Assembly: GCA_963807675.1 (NCBI GenBank)
Contig: CAWECP010000002.1
Coordinates: forward strand, 124,001-188,000
Direction: 5' to 3'
DNA from: Bog-473 sp963807675
GTDB lineage: Bacteria; Actinomycetota; Acidimicrobiia; Acidimicrobiales; RAAP-2
DNA length: 64,000 bases
In this document: positions 1-7,935 of the stretch, in pieces
How the letters are laid out: every line of letters begins with the position of its first letter
Position numbering within the stretch: the first letter of the stretch is position 1
Program-made: the position numbers and the translations under genes
The notes under the pieces: generated by a model
The model's database searches: none
What the model was told of the DNA's origin: nothing
The model's input: only the letters and a program-made list of their open reading frames with translations

Positions 1-1
1 A

Positions 2-364
2 GCGCCGGCGCTGACCGCCGTCACCGTCGGGCAGGGGCCGATCGGGGTGGCCACCGGGGCGGGCTCGGTCTGGGTGGCCAATGCCGAGGGGAACACGGTG
101 TCGCGGGTCGACCCGACCTCGCTGGGGGTGACGACGCTGAAGGGCGTGGGCGACGACCCACTCAGCATCGGGGTGGCGGGTGGCCAGGTCTACGTGGGGT
201 CGGGCACGGCGCAGACGGTGAGGTCGGTGTACCCGTCGCCCGGCTCCAGGAAGCTCGACCTCGACTCGACGCCACGCCAACTGCTGGCGGTCGGGTCGGG
301 CGTCTGGGTGGCCGGGGCCAACCCGGGTCGGGTGCTCTCGGTCGGGGGCTCGCGCTGCTGCTAG
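2..364 (+). CDS. C-terminal part of a beta-propeller (YncE/Vgb-like) repeat protein, 5' end outside window
   Basis: The reading frame is open from the first bases of the window, so only the last ~120 residues are present. It holds three repeats of one pattern: VATGAGSVWVANAEGNTVSRV, GVAGGQVYVGSGTAQTVRSV and AVGSGVWVAGANPGRVLSV. These GxxGxVWVA-type units are blades of a YncE/NHL/Vgb-like beta-propeller, often found in secreted proteins or in sensor-domain tails. A GTG at 47 is probably internal, because the repeat pattern continues upstream of it. The stop overlaps the convergent methyltransferase gene by four bases. The full function cannot be told from this fragment. Confidence 0.6.
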   Translation, partial: APALTAVTVGQGPIGVATGAGSVWVANAEGNTVSRVDPTSLGVTTLKGVGDDPLSIGVAGGQVYVGSGTAQTVRSVYPSPGSRKLDLDSTPRQLLAVGSGVWVAGANPGRVLSVGGSRCC

Positions 365-1200
365 CCGTCGGTGCGTGGCCGGGGCCCGCGGGCGACGAAA
401 CAGCCGGCCTCGGTCGTCATGTGCACGGCGCCGCCCTCCTCGTCGAAGCGTGCCCGGACCACCTGCGGGAGGCGTGCCTGCTGCTCCGGGGTCGCCACCT
501 CGCCGGCTGCTGACGACAAAACGAAGGCGACGATGTCGTCGGGGTCGGTGACCACCATGGTGGCCGGATGGTCCAGCCACGCCACGTCGTCGAACGCGCG
601 GCGGAGGATGGCCTCCCCGGTCGTGCGTCCGAAGCGGTCGTCCGTGTAGTCAAGGCCTGACCAGCCGATGGCCTCCCGCGACATCTCCCTGAGCTCGAGG
701 AGGTGATTGGGGCCGTTGGTCGCCGCCAGCAGCACTCCTCCCGGCCGTAGGACACGCGCGAATTCAGCCGAGGCCCGACCGGCGTCGGGCACGTGGTACA
801 GCATGTGGTTGGCCACGACGACGTCGAAGGCGTCGTCGTCGAACGGCAGGTGCTGGACGTCGCAGGCCAGCGCATCCGCCAGCTCGACGTTCTCGAGCGG
901 TGCCACGACCTGGCGGGCCGCTTCGACCATCCCCTCGGAGAGGTCGGTCAGGGTGAGCCGGATGTGGGGCAGGAGCGGGCCGATGTTGGCCCACAGGTTG
1001 CCCGACCCGCACCCGGCCTCGAGCACATCGGCGTCCTCGGGCCAGTCCACCCGCGCCGCCAGCCACTGGAACCAGGGCTCTTCCGAGCGTGAGTACTTCG
1101 CGTGCAGCGCGATGCGGACGTTGAGGTTGCTCGGGTCCTTGTACTGCGACTCGCGCAGGTACTGCTGGTCGGTGGAGAGCCCGTGGCGCGGCGTGGACAC
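361..1200 (-). CDS. class I SAM-dependent methyltransferase
   Basis: This 279-residue protein is predicted to transfer a methyl group from S-adenosylmethionine to an unknown acceptor. Motif I (VLEAGCGSGNLW) lies near residues 59-70, an acidic motif II follows (LTLTDLSEGM), and a motif similar to post-I/IV (FDVVVANHMLYHV) precedes LRPGGVLLAATNG. This is a normal Methyltransf_11/25-type Rossmann fold. The start is GTG. It lies 23 bases downstream of the DUF3303 gene and is probably the last gene of the ccr-epi-DUF3303 transcript. The substrate is not predictable, and no residue pattern marks it as a quinone or small-molecule methylase. Confidence 0.8.
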   Translation of the reverse strand: MSTPRHGLSTDQQYLRESQYKDPSNLNVRIALHAKYSRSEEPWFQWLAARVDWPEDADVLEAGCGSGNLWANIGPLLPHIRLTLTDLSEGMVEAARQVVAPLENVELADALACDVQHLPFDDDAFDVVVANHMLYHVPDAGRASAEFARVLRPGGVLLAATNGPNHLLELREMSREAIGWSGLDYTDDRFGRTTGEAILRRAFDDVAWLDHPATMVVTDPDDIVAFVLSSAAGEVATPEQQARLPQVVRARFDEEGGAVHMTTEAGCFVARGPRPRTDG

Positions 1201-1223
1201 GACGCCCTTGTTGGCGCGGGAGG

Positions 1224-1540
1224 TCAGACCGACTCGCGGAACGCCACGCCGGCGCTGTGGAACCCGACGCCTTCCGCGAGGTCGACCACGGGTGTGACCT
1301 CGTACGCGAGAGAGCGAGCGAACTTGCGCGGCGCCTTCGTCAGGCCGGCCTGGTTCGCGGTCTGGATCACGGCGTAGCCGCCCTGGTCATCCATCCGGTC
1401 ACGACCTGTTGGAGTTCCCGGTCGGCGGGAGGCTGCCACTCGGCGAACCCGGCCAGCGTCTTCCTGATGTCCTCGTGGCCGCCACCATTGGCTCGCATCT
1501 TCCAGGTCACCAGGTACTCCACCGCAGCGCTCTCTTTCAT
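1224..1540 (-). CDS. DUF3303-family small protein (single-base frameshift)
   Basis: Two overlapping frames together give a protein of about 105 residues. The first frame, from ATG 1540, reads MKESAAVEYLVTWKMRANG through FAEWQPPADRELQQVV. The second reads MDDQGGYAVIQTANQAG through YEVTPVVDLAEGVGF to the stop. The YLVTW start, the W-PPAD motif, the GG-AV-Q/E segment and the PVVDIAEG end match the DUF3303 family, whose function is unknown. The join needs one extra C near 1396-1399 (ACCGG read where ACCCGG is expected). It lies between epi and the methyltransferase on the same strand. The break is probably a sequence error, though real decay cannot be excluded. Confidence 0.6.
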
Positions 1541-1561
1541 CGTCTTCCCACGTCGGGGCCG

Positions 1562-1972
1562 TTACTCCTGGACCAGCTCGATCAACGTCCCGAACGAGGT
1601 CTTCGGGTGGACGAAGGCCACCGTGGTCCCGCGTGAGCCCGGACGGGGCTGCTCGTCGATCACCCGGCCGCCGGCGTCCTTGACCGCCTGCAGTGCGGCA
1701 CCGCAGTCATCGACGCGATAGCCGACGTGGTGGAGGCCTTCACCCTTGTTGGCCAGGTACTTGGCGACGGGGGAGTCTTCGTTGGTGGGGGTGAGCAGCT
1801 GGATATAGGAGTCAGCGACCTTCAGGAGCGCCTCCTCCACCCCGTCGGACTCCACCCGCTCGCGGTGGTCGACCGTGGCACCGAACACCTCGGCATACCA
1901 CGCGATGGCGGCGTCGAGGTCGTTGACCGCGATGGCCACGTGGTCGATCTCGGTCAACAGGAGGTCGCTCAT
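1562..1972 (-). CDS. mce: methylmalonyl-CoA / ethylmalonyl-CoA epimerase
   Basis: This 136-residue VOC-fold protein is predicted to interconvert the 2R and 2S forms of methylmalonyl-CoA, and of ethylmalonyl-CoA, using a divalent metal. The EIDHVAIAVNDLDAAIAWY start, the GLHHVGYRVDD repeat (metal-ligand His) and the C-terminal FVHPKTSFGTLIELVQ segment with its terminal Glu are the hallmarks of methylmalonyl-CoA epimerases. The ATG overlaps the ccr stop by four bases (ATGA), so the two are translationally coupled. Pairing with ccr makes a role on ethylmalonyl-CoA likely, because Ccr makes the 2S form and the mutase needs the 2R form. It may also serve propionate breakdown. Confidence 0.93.
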   Translation of the reverse strand: MSDLLLTEIDHVAIAVNDLDAAIAWYAEVFGATVDHRERVESDGVEEALLKVADSYIQLLTPTNEDSPVAKYLANKGEGLHHVGYRVDDCGAALQAVKDAGGRVIDEQPRPGSRGTTVAFVHPKTSFGTLIELVQE

Positions 1973-3309
1973 GCGCCGTGCCGCCGGAACAGGGTGATGC
2001 GGTCCTCTCCCACCTTGGCGCGCAACTCCGGATCGTCGATGCCGAGCCCTTCCTTCGGGGCCAGGCACAGCACTCCGATTTTGCCCTCGTGCAGGTTGTG
2101 ATGGACCTGGTAGGCCGCCTCGCCCACCTGCTCGAGCGTGTAGACCGCCGAGAGCGGCGGCAGGACCTTGCCGTCGCAGATGAGCTGGTTGGCGTCCCAT
2201 GCCTCGCGGTAGTTGGCGAAGTGGGATCCCTTGATGGTCTTCAGCTTCATCCAGAGGTGGCGGTTGTCGTACTCGATCATGTAACCGGACGTGGCGGCGC
2301 AGGTCACGATGGTCCCACCCCGCTTGCAAGCGAAGACGGACGCCCCCATCGTCTGCCTTCCCGGATGCTCGAAGACGATCTCCGGTTCGCCGCCGACCAG
2401 GCCCCGGATGTCCTTGCCGAAGCGTCGCCACTCCGACTCGTCCTGGGTGTGCTCGTCGGACCAGAAGCGGTAGTCGGCGGCCTTGCGGTCAATCACGGCC
2501 TCCACGCCGAGGTCGTTGAGCAGTTTGACCTTCTCCGGCGAGGAGACGACGCCGATCGGTGTGCCGCCGCCGTTGAGCACGTGCTGGACGGCGTAGCTCC
2601 CGAGCCCACCGCTGGCCCCCCACACCAGGACTGTGTCGCCCTGCGTCATGCGGGCGCCATTGGGCGAGACCAGCATCCGATAGGCGGTCGAGTTGCACAG
2701 CGCGTTGATGGCCGCCTCCTCCCAGCTGAGGTGCGTCGGCTTGGGCATGAGCTGGTTCGCCTTCACGAGAGTGATGTCGGCCAGCCCTCCGAAGTTGGAC
2801 TCGAAGCCCCAGATGCGCTGGTTGGCCGCCAGCATGGAGTCATCGTGGGCCGAGGGGTCCTGGTCGTCCACGTAGTTGCACTGGATGGTCACCTTGTCCC
2901 CGACCTTCCAATTCCGAACGGCCGATCCCGTGCGGAGGATCACGCCAGAGGCGTCCGACCCCACGACGTGATAGTCGAGCGCGTGGCGGGCCGCCCAAGG
3001 GCCCTCCTTGCCCAGGCGGTCCAGGAAGCCAAAGGTGGGCAGCGGCTCGAAGATGGACGTCCAGACCGTGTTGAAGTTGATCGACGACGCCATCACGGCC
3101 ACGTACGCCTCGTCGGGGGCCAGCTCGGGAAGTGGCACCTCCTCGACGTGGAGGGACCGTCGGGGGTCCTTGTCCGAGGATTCCATGCCCTCGAACATGT
3201 TCGTCTCGCTCCGGCGGACCAGGGCGGCCCGGTAGGTCTCGGGCATTGGGAGCCTGGCCAGCTCGTCTGCGGGCGCGCCAGCCAGGACGGCATTGAGGAT
3301 GTCGCTCAT
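1969..3309 (-). CDS. ccr: crotonyl-CoA carboxylase/reductase
   Basis: This 446-residue medium-chain dehydrogenase/reductase is predicted to reduce and carboxylate crotonyl-CoA to (2S)-ethylmalonyl-CoA with NADPH and CO2, the key step of the ethylmalonyl-CoA pathway. The NADPH-binding motif VLVWGASGGLGSYA lies near 228-240. Residues matching the described CO2 pocket are visible: Asn80 in SSINFNTVW, Phe169-Glu170 in IWGFESNFGG, and His363 in GSHFANY (correspondence from memory of the Kitasatospora enzyme). Length is normal for Ccr. The start is ATG with no Shine-Dalgarno sequence but a TATCGT element eight bases upstream. It is divergent from the thiolase gene and leads the ccr-epi-DUF3303-methyltransferase run. 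Confidence 0.95.
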   Translation of the reverse strand: MSDILNAVLAGAPADELARLPMPETYRAALVRRSETNMFEGMESSDKDPRRSLHVEEVPLPELAPDEAYVAVMASSINFNTVWTSIFEPLPTFGFLDRLGKEGPWAARHALDYHVVGSDASGVILRTGSAVRNWKVGDKVTIQCNYVDDQDPSAHDDSMLAANQRIWGFESNFGGLADITLVKANQLMPKPTHLSWEEAAINALCNSTAYRMLVSPNGARMTQGDTVLVWGASGGLGSYAVQHVLNGGGTPIGVVSSPEKVKLLNDLGVEAVIDRKAADYRFWSDEHTQDESEWRRFGKDIRGLVGGEPEIVFEHPGRQTMGASVFACKRGGTIVTCAATSGYMIEYDNRHLWMKLKTIKGSHFANYREAWDANQLICDGKVLPPLSAVYTLEQVGEAAYQVHHNLHEGKIGVLCLAPKEGLGIDDPELRAKVGEDRITLFRRHGA

Positions 3310-3317
3310 GTGCCCCG

Positions 3318-3323
3318 ACGATA
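3318..3323 (-). promoter_or_regulatory. putative -10 element of ccr, leaderless arrangement
   Basis: On the minus strand the hexamer TATCGT lies exactly eight bases before the ccr ATG, and no Shine-Dalgarno sequence intervenes. This would place transcription start at the A of the start codon. The -35 region would fall at the palindrome at 3343-3356. It is inferred from spacing only. Confidence 0.4.
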
Positions 3324-3342
3324 GTTGGCCGGTACGATGTGG

Positions 3343-3356
3343 TTTCCGGCCGGTAA
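3343..3356. promoter_or_regulatory. palindromic operator in the ccr/thiolase divergent promoter
   Basis: TTTCCGGCCGGTAA matches the perfect palindrome TTACCGGCCGGTAA in front of hbd (8665-8678) at 13 of 14 positions. It lies in the 78-base gap between divergently transcribed ccr and the thiolase gene. It covers the likely ccr -35 region and the likely thiolase -10 (TAACCA, 3354-3359). The size and symmetry fit a TetR- or MarR-type dimer site. No regulator gene is visible in the window. Confidence 0.55.
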
Positions 3357-3387
3357 CCAGACCGGCCCGAACGCGGAGGTGCAGGGA

Positions 3388-4572
3388 ATGGCTGAGGCCG
3401 TCATCGTCGCAGGGGCTCGCACCCCCATTGGAAAGCTCTCAGGCGCCTTGGCCAGCTTCTCCGGCATGGACCTGGGCGGTTTCGCCATAGCCGAGGCCCT
3501 GAAGCGGGCCGGGGTCGCCCCGGACCAGGTCGACTACGTGCTCATGGGCCAGGTCCTCCTGGCCGGCCAGGGCCAGATCACGGCGCGCCAGGCGGCGGTC
3601 AAGGCCGGCATCCCGATGACGGTCCCGGCCAACACCATCAACAAGGTCTGCCTGTCGGGCCTGAACACCATCTACCTGGCCGACCAGATGATCCGTGCCG
3701 GCGAGGCCGACATCGTGGTGGCCGGCGGCATGGAGTCCATGACCCAGGCGCCCTACCTCCTGCCGGGTGCCAGGGCGGGCTACCGGGCCGGCGACGCCAC
3801 GCTGATCGACTCCATGATGTACGACGGCCTGACCGACTCGTTCGACCACATCGCCATGGGGCTGAGCACCGAGCAGCACAACGAGAAGGTGGGAGTATCC
3901 CGCGAGCGCCAGGACGCCTTCGCCGCCGCCAGCCACGAGAAGGCGGCCGCCGCGGCGAAGGAGGGCCGCTTGGCCGAGGAGATCGTCGCCGTCGAGGTGC
4001 CCCAGCGCAAGGGCGACCCGTTGCTGGTCGACAGCGACGAGGGCGTTCGTCCCGGCACCACGGCCGAGTCCCTGGCCGCTCTCAAGCCGGCGTTCACCAA
4101 GGACGGAACCATCACGGCCGGCAACGCCTCGCAGATCTCCGACGGTGGGTGTGCCGTGATCGTCATGTCGGCCGACAAGGCGAAGGAGCTGGGCGTCACG
4201 CCGCTGGGGCGGGTCGTCAGCTACGGCATGGTGGCCGGTCCGGACAACTCGCTGCTGACCCAGCCGTCACGGGCCATCACCAAGGCTGCCGGCAAGGCCG
4301 GAATCGAGCTCGACGCCATCGACCTGTTCGAGATCAACGAGGCCTTCGCGGCCGTGGGACTGGCTTCGATCGACGACCTCGGCATCGACGAGGAGAAGGT
4401 CAACGTCAACGGCGGTGCCATCGCGCTCGGCCACCCCGTGGGGATGTCCGGCGCCCGGGTGGCTCTGACGGCGCTGCTCGAACTACGCCGCCGCGGTGCC
4501 TCTACCGCAGCCGTCGCGCTGTGCGGTGGTGGCGGCCAGGGCGACGCCGCCATCCTGCGCTCCCTCGGCTGA
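3388..4572 (+). CDS. phaA: acetyl-CoA C-acetyltransferase (thiolase)
   Basis: This 394-residue thiolase is predicted to condense two acetyl-CoA to acetoacetyl-CoA, and to cleave it in reverse. The acylated cysteine is Cys88 in NKVCLSG. His349 in GHPVGMSGAR and Cys379 in CGGGGQG complete the catalytic set, and NEAFA is also present. The ATG at 3388 is chosen because GGAGGTG precedes it and the protein then begins in the family-typical way (AEAVIVAGARTPIGK); upstream in-frame codons give no homologous sequence. It is divergent from ccr and shares an operator, so it probably provides the first step of the ethylmalonyl-CoA pathway. A role in fatty-acid oxidation or PHB synthesis is also possible. 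Confidence 0.92.
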   Translation: MAEAVIVAGARTPIGKLSGALASFSGMDLGGFAIAEALKRAGVAPDQVDYVLMGQVLLAGQGQITARQAAVKAGIPMTVPANTINKVCLSGLNTIYLADQMIRAGEADIVVAGGMESMTQAPYLLPGARAGYRAGDATLIDSMMYDGLTDSFDHIAMGLSTEQHNEKVGVSRERQDAFAAASHEKAAAAAKEGRLAEEIVAVEVPQRKGDPLLVDSDEGVRPGTTAESLAALKPAFTKDGTITAGNASQISDGGCAVIVMSADKAKELGVTPLGRVVSYGMVAGPDNSLLTQPSRAITKAAGKAGIELDAIDLFEINEAFAAVGLASIDDLGIDEEKVNVNGGAIALGHPVGMSGARVALTALLELRRRGASTAAVALCGGGGQGDAAILRSLG

Positions 4573-4591
4573 GGCCGCCGGTCGCCCGGCT

Positions 4592-5152
4592 TCAGGCGTA
4601 CGGCGGAGCCATCATGGCCACCAGCTTGGCGGAGTGCGCCATCACGTCGGCCCACCGCTCGACCTTGAAGGAGTAGACGCCGAGGGCGCACGTCGGGAAC
4701 CCTGTCCGCACCGCCACGGAGATCCCTTTCTTGTCGGTGGGCGACAGCAGCCCCTGCGAAAGCGATTGCGCCGTCGGGTTGTGGCCGATGACCATGGCCG
4801 AGCGGGTGTCGTCGGGGAGTTGCTGCAGGTACCCGAGCACGTCTTCGGGGCCGGCCCCGTACAGTCCTTCCTCGAGCCGGCGTTCGGGTGGGTCGGCCAT
4901 GTCCGCCAGCGCCAAGTCCGCCGTCGCGACCGTGCGAGCGGACGGGGAGATCAGGGCAATCGCCGGACGTGGCACTCGCTTCAGGGCCGGGCCCAGGCCG
5001 TCGCCCTCACCGCTGAACAGACGGCCCAGGGCCGTGGCGTCGCGCCGACCCCGAGGTGCGAGCACCCGGTCGAAGTCGGAACCGCCAGGTGGCGGGTCGG
5101 TCACTGTCTTGGCGTGCCGGAGCAGCCAGAGCGTGCGGGCCACCGATGCCAT
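4592..5152 (-). CDS. sixA: SixA-type histidine phosphatase
   Basis: This 186-residue protein belongs to the histidine phosphatase (phosphoglycerate-mutase-like) superfamily, SixA branch. The phospho-accepting motif LLRHAKT occurs near residues 10-16. The LAPRGRRDA segment and the second catalytic His in VIGHNPTAQSL complete the active site. SixA of E. coli dephosphorylates phosphohistidine on signalling or PTS proteins, but many actinobacterial homologues have no known substrate. The start codon overlaps the lysC stop (TGATG), so the two are cotranscribed, although no functional link is evident. Confidence 0.82.
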   Translation of the reverse strand: MASVARTLWLLRHAKTVTDPPPGGSDFDRVLAPRGRRDATALGRLFSGEGDGLGPALKRVPRPAIALISPSARTVATADLALADMADPPERRLEEGLYGAGPEDVLGYLQQLPDDTRSAMVIGHNPTAQSLSQGLLSPTDKKGISVAVRTGFPTCALGVYSFKVERWADVMAHSAKLVAMMAPPYA

Positions 5153-6363
5153 CAGCCCAGGGCGAACGCCTCGTGCAGGCTGCGCACGGCGCGCTCGACG
5201 TCACCCTCCGCCACCATGCAGGAGGTCCGGATGGTCGAGGTCGAAATCATGTCGATGTTGATCTGCTGGTTGGCCAGGGTCTCGAACATGGTGGCGGCGA
5301 TGCCGGGGTGCGACTTCATTCCGACCCCGACCAGCGACACCCGAGCGACGTCGGCGTCCGCAGTGACCCCCGACGCGCCGAGCTCGTCGGCATGGGCCTG
5401 AGAGGTTTCGACGGCGACCGCGAGGTCGGCGGTGGGAACGGTGAAGGAGATGTCCGTGGTCCCGTGGGCTGAGGTGTTCTGCACAATCATGTCGACGTTT
5501 ATGGACTTGTCGGCCAGTGCCCGAAAGAGCCGGGCCGCGACACCGGGCCGGTCCGGCACGCCGCTCACCGTGACCTTGGCCTCCGAGGTGTCGTGGGTTA
5601 CGGCGGTGACGACTGCTTCTTCCATGTCTGCATCCTCCTCCACGACCCAGGTGCCCGGCTCCCAGGTGAAGCTGCTGCGCACGTGCAACGGGACGTTGTG
5701 GTTACGGGCGAACTCGACGGCGCGCAACATCAGGACGCGGCCGCCCGAGGCCGCCATCTCGAGCATTTCGTCGAACGAGATCCGGTTGATCCGGTGCGCC
5801 TCCGGCACGAGCCGGGGATCGGCGCTGAAGACGCCGGTCACGTCGGTGTAGATCTCGCAGACGTCCGCGTCCAGCACGGCGGCCAGTGCAACGGCCGTGG
5901 CATCGGACCCGCCCCGGCCGAGCGTCGTGATCTCGCGCTCGGTCGAGACGCCCTGGAACCCGGCCACGACGGGCACCTTGCCCTCGGCGAGGGCGTCGCG
6001 CAGCCGGTCGCCCTTGACCTCCAAGATCTTGGCCCGGGTGTGGTCGTTGTCGGTGATGATCCCGACCTGGCTGCCGGTGAAGGAGGCGGCCTCGACGCCG
6101 AGCTCGGCCAGCGCCATCACGAGGAGCGACATGGAGATGCGCTCCCCGGTGCTCACGAGCATGTCGAACTCGCGTGGCGGCTGTTTGCTGCTGACCGAGT
6201 CGGCCAGGTGAATCAGGTCGTCGGTCGTCTTCCCCATGGCGCTGACCACGACCACCACCTGGGAGCCCTGCCGGCACGTGCGCGCGATGTGGTCGGCGAC
6301 GGCCCGGATACGGTCAGCGTCGCCGACCGAGGTGCCCCCGAACTTCTGCACGACCAGTGGCAT
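5152..6363 (-). CDS. lysC: aspartate kinase
   Basis: This 403-residue enzyme phosphorylates aspartate, the first step toward lysine, methionine, threonine and diaminopimelate. The N-terminal amino-acid kinase domain begins LVVQKFGGTSVGD, and GRGGSDATAVALA binds nucleotide and aspartate. Two ACT domains follow from about residue 265 (VSGVPDRPGVAARLF and LVGVGMKSHPGIAATMF), the normal site of lysine/threonine feedback inhibition. Length fits the single-polypeptide actinobacterial type, in which an internal start can also give a separate regulatory subunit. It is transcribed with sixA and divergent from the cyclophilin genes. No asd gene is adjacent. Confidence 0.95.
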   Translation of the reverse strand: MPLVVQKFGGTSVGDADRIRAVADHIARTCRQGSQVVVVVSAMGKTTDDLIHLADSVSSKQPPREFDMLVSTGERISMSLLVMALAELGVEAASFTGSQVGIITDNDHTRAKILEVKGDRLRDALAEGKVPVVAGFQGVSTEREITTLGRGGSDATAVALAAVLDADVCEIYTDVTGVFSADPRLVPEAHRINRISFDEMLEMAASGGRVLMLRAVEFARNHNVPLHVRSSFTWEPGTWVVEEDADMEEAVVTAVTHDTSEAKVTVSGVPDRPGVAARLFRALADKSINVDMIVQNTSAHGTTDISFTVPTADLAVAVETSQAHADELGASGVTADADVARVSLVGVGMKSHPGIAATMFETLANQQINIDMISTSTIRTSCMVAEGDVERAVRSLHEAFALG

Positions 6364-6462
6364 CCGGACGAGGCTACTGAACCTGGGGCGGGGTCCTTCT
6401 CCCCGCCGCCCGGGGCGGGTCCTGCTCCGAGGGGGCGATCGGAGGCTGCCCGGGGGATTGGG

Positions 6463-6468
6463 TAGGGT
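6463..6468 (+). promoter_or_regulatory. putative -10 element of the cyclophilin pair, leaderless arrangement
   Basis: TAGGGT lies eight bases before the GTG start codon at 6477, and no Shine-Dalgarno sequence is present. The same TANNNT-8-start spacing occurs at hbd and glmS. Transcription would begin at or next to the start codon. The call is inferred from sequence alone. Confidence 0.4.
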
Positions 6469-6476
6469 CTCCGGCC

Positions 6477-7322
6477 GTGCCGAGCGACAAAAGAGCCCGC
6501 CAACGCGCGGCCAGGGAGGCCCGGCTTGCGGCGGAGGCCAGGCGGCAGAAGCGCCGCAAGCAGATCCGGAACGGCGTCATCGTCGTGGTGCTGGCGGGTG
6601 TGGTGGTGGGAGTCGCCTTCCTCCTCAGCGGCAACGGCAAGCCGGTGGCGTCTCAGTCCAACGTCACGTCGACCACCGCAAGCGCCTCCTCGAAGAAGGC
6701 CGAGGACGCCAAGCTGCAGTCCCAGGCGAATGCCATCGCCGTCAAGGCAGGCTGTCCGGCCAGCACGAAGACCCGGGTCAACAACCAGAAGTACGCCGCC
6801 GCACCCCCGATGACGATCAACACGAGCATGACCTACTCGGCCACGGTGGACACGACCGCCGGCACGTTCGACATCGCTCTCGATGCCAAGTCGGCCCCCA
6901 TCACCGTCAACAACTTCGTGTTCCTGGCCCAGAAGGGCTTCTACCACTGCGTGATCTTCCATCGGGTCATCCCGCAGTTCATGGACCAGACGGGCGACCC
7001 GACGGGGACGGGCAATGGCGGACCCGGGTACACCATCCAGGACGAGAACCCGCCCAAAGCGGCGTCCGGCCAACCCCAGTACCCGCTCGGCTCGGTGGCC
7101 ATGGCCAACACCGGTGCTCCCAACTCGGGTGGCAGCCAATTCTTCATCGTGGCCGGCCCCGAGGGCGAGGACCTGGCGAACACGTACGCTCTGTTCGGGT
7201 CCGTCACGTCGGGCATGAACGTCGTCGACACCATCAACCAGCAAGGCTCGGCGGGAGGCGTCCCGCCCGATGTGACGCAACGCATTCTCTCCGTGACCAT
7301 CCACCAATCGTCAGGACTCTGA
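6477..7322 (+). CDS. membrane-anchored cyclophilin-type peptidyl-prolyl isomerase
   Basis: This 281-residue protein has a very basic N-terminal tail (about 32 residues, many Arg/Lys/Ala), one membrane helix (GVIVVVLAGVVVGVAFLL, ~33-50), a Ser/Thr-rich linker, and a cyclophilin domain from ~120 to the end. The domain carries the proline-isomerase signature: VIFHRVIPQFMDQTGDPTGT, GSVAMANTG and GSQFFIVAGP. It should catalyse cis-trans proline isomerization outside the membrane, helping secreted proteins fold. The start is GTG. A soluble cyclophilin follows two bases downstream, so they form a pair with separate compartments. Confidence 0.9.
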   Translation: MPSDKRARQRAAREARLAAEARRQKRRKQIRNGVIVVVLAGVVVGVAFLLSGNGKPVASQSNVTSTTASASSKKAEDAKLQSQANAIAVKAGCPASTKTRVNNQKYAAAPPMTINTSMTYSATVDTTAGTFDIALDAKSAPITVNNFVFLAQKGFYHCVIFHRVIPQFMDQTGDPTGTGNGGPGYTIQDENPPKAASGQPQYPLGSVAMANTGAPNSGGSQFFIVAGPEGEDLANTYALFGSVTSGMNVVDTINQQGSAGGVPPDVTQRILSVTIHQSSGL

Positions 7323-7324
7323 TC

Positions 7325-7885
7325 ATGGCCAAGCCCGCCCCCCCGAACACCGACGGATCAAGCCCGCAGGAGCGGAAGTTCGACGAAGAACCCGACCTGC
7401 ACATCGACCCGAACAAGCGCTACGTGGCCACCATGGTCACCTCGCACGGAACGATGGTCATCGCGCTTGACCCGCTGGCGGCGCCCCGAACCGTCAACAG
7501 CTTCGTCTTCCTGGCGCGCTATCACTACTACGACGGCATCGTGTTCCACCGCATCATTCCTGGCTTCGTGCTCCAAGGTGGCGACCCCACCGGGACCGGC
7601 TCAGGCGGCCCCGGCTACCGCTTCGAGGATGAACTTCCAGCCGCCGGCAGTTACAAGCTCGGCTCGCTCGCCATGGCCAACGCCGGGCCTAATACCAACG
7701 GCAGCCAGTTCTTCGTGATCAGCGGCGCGGACGGCGTGCGCCTGCCGCCGCTGTACTCGCTCTTCGGCGAGGTCGTGAGCGGCCTCGACGTGGTGGAAAA
7801 GATCGACAAGCTGGGCAGCCGTTCGGGCACGCCGAAGGAGCGTGTGGTGATCGAAAGCGTGACCATCGAGGAGAAGGACTCGTAG
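7325..7885 (+). CDS. ppiA: cytoplasmic cyclophilin-type peptidyl-prolyl isomerase
   Basis: This 186-residue protein is a soluble cyclophilin with no signal peptide or membrane segment. The active-site stretches are present: GIVFHRIIPGFVLQGGDPTG, GSLAMANAGPNTNGSQFFV and YSLFGEV. It catalyses proline cis-trans isomerization in the cytoplasm. It starts with ATG two bases after the stop of the membrane-anchored paralogue and is cotranscribed with it. The two domains are clearly related, pointing to an old tandem duplication. A charged N-terminal ~35-residue stretch precedes the domain. Confidence 0.9.
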   Translation: MAKPAPPNTDGSSPQERKFDEEPDLHIDPNKRYVATMVTSHGTMVIALDPLAAPRTVNSFVFLARYHYYDGIVFHRIIPGFVLQGGDPTGTGSGGPGYRFEDELPAAGSYKLGSLAMANAGPNTNGSQFFVISGADGVRLPPLYSLFGEVVSGLDVVEKIDKLGSRSGTPKERVVIESVTIEEKDS

Positions 7886-7935
7886 CAGGCCACTATGTGG
7901 CCGGTCGGAGGTCTACGTCCGCCGCCCGCTCCGCG

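Noticed and set aside
1978..3324. A 448-codon open frame on the plus strand opposite ccr
   Set aside because: It is the mirror of a clearly homologous gene. High G+C gives long antisense open frames, and its translation has no family motif.
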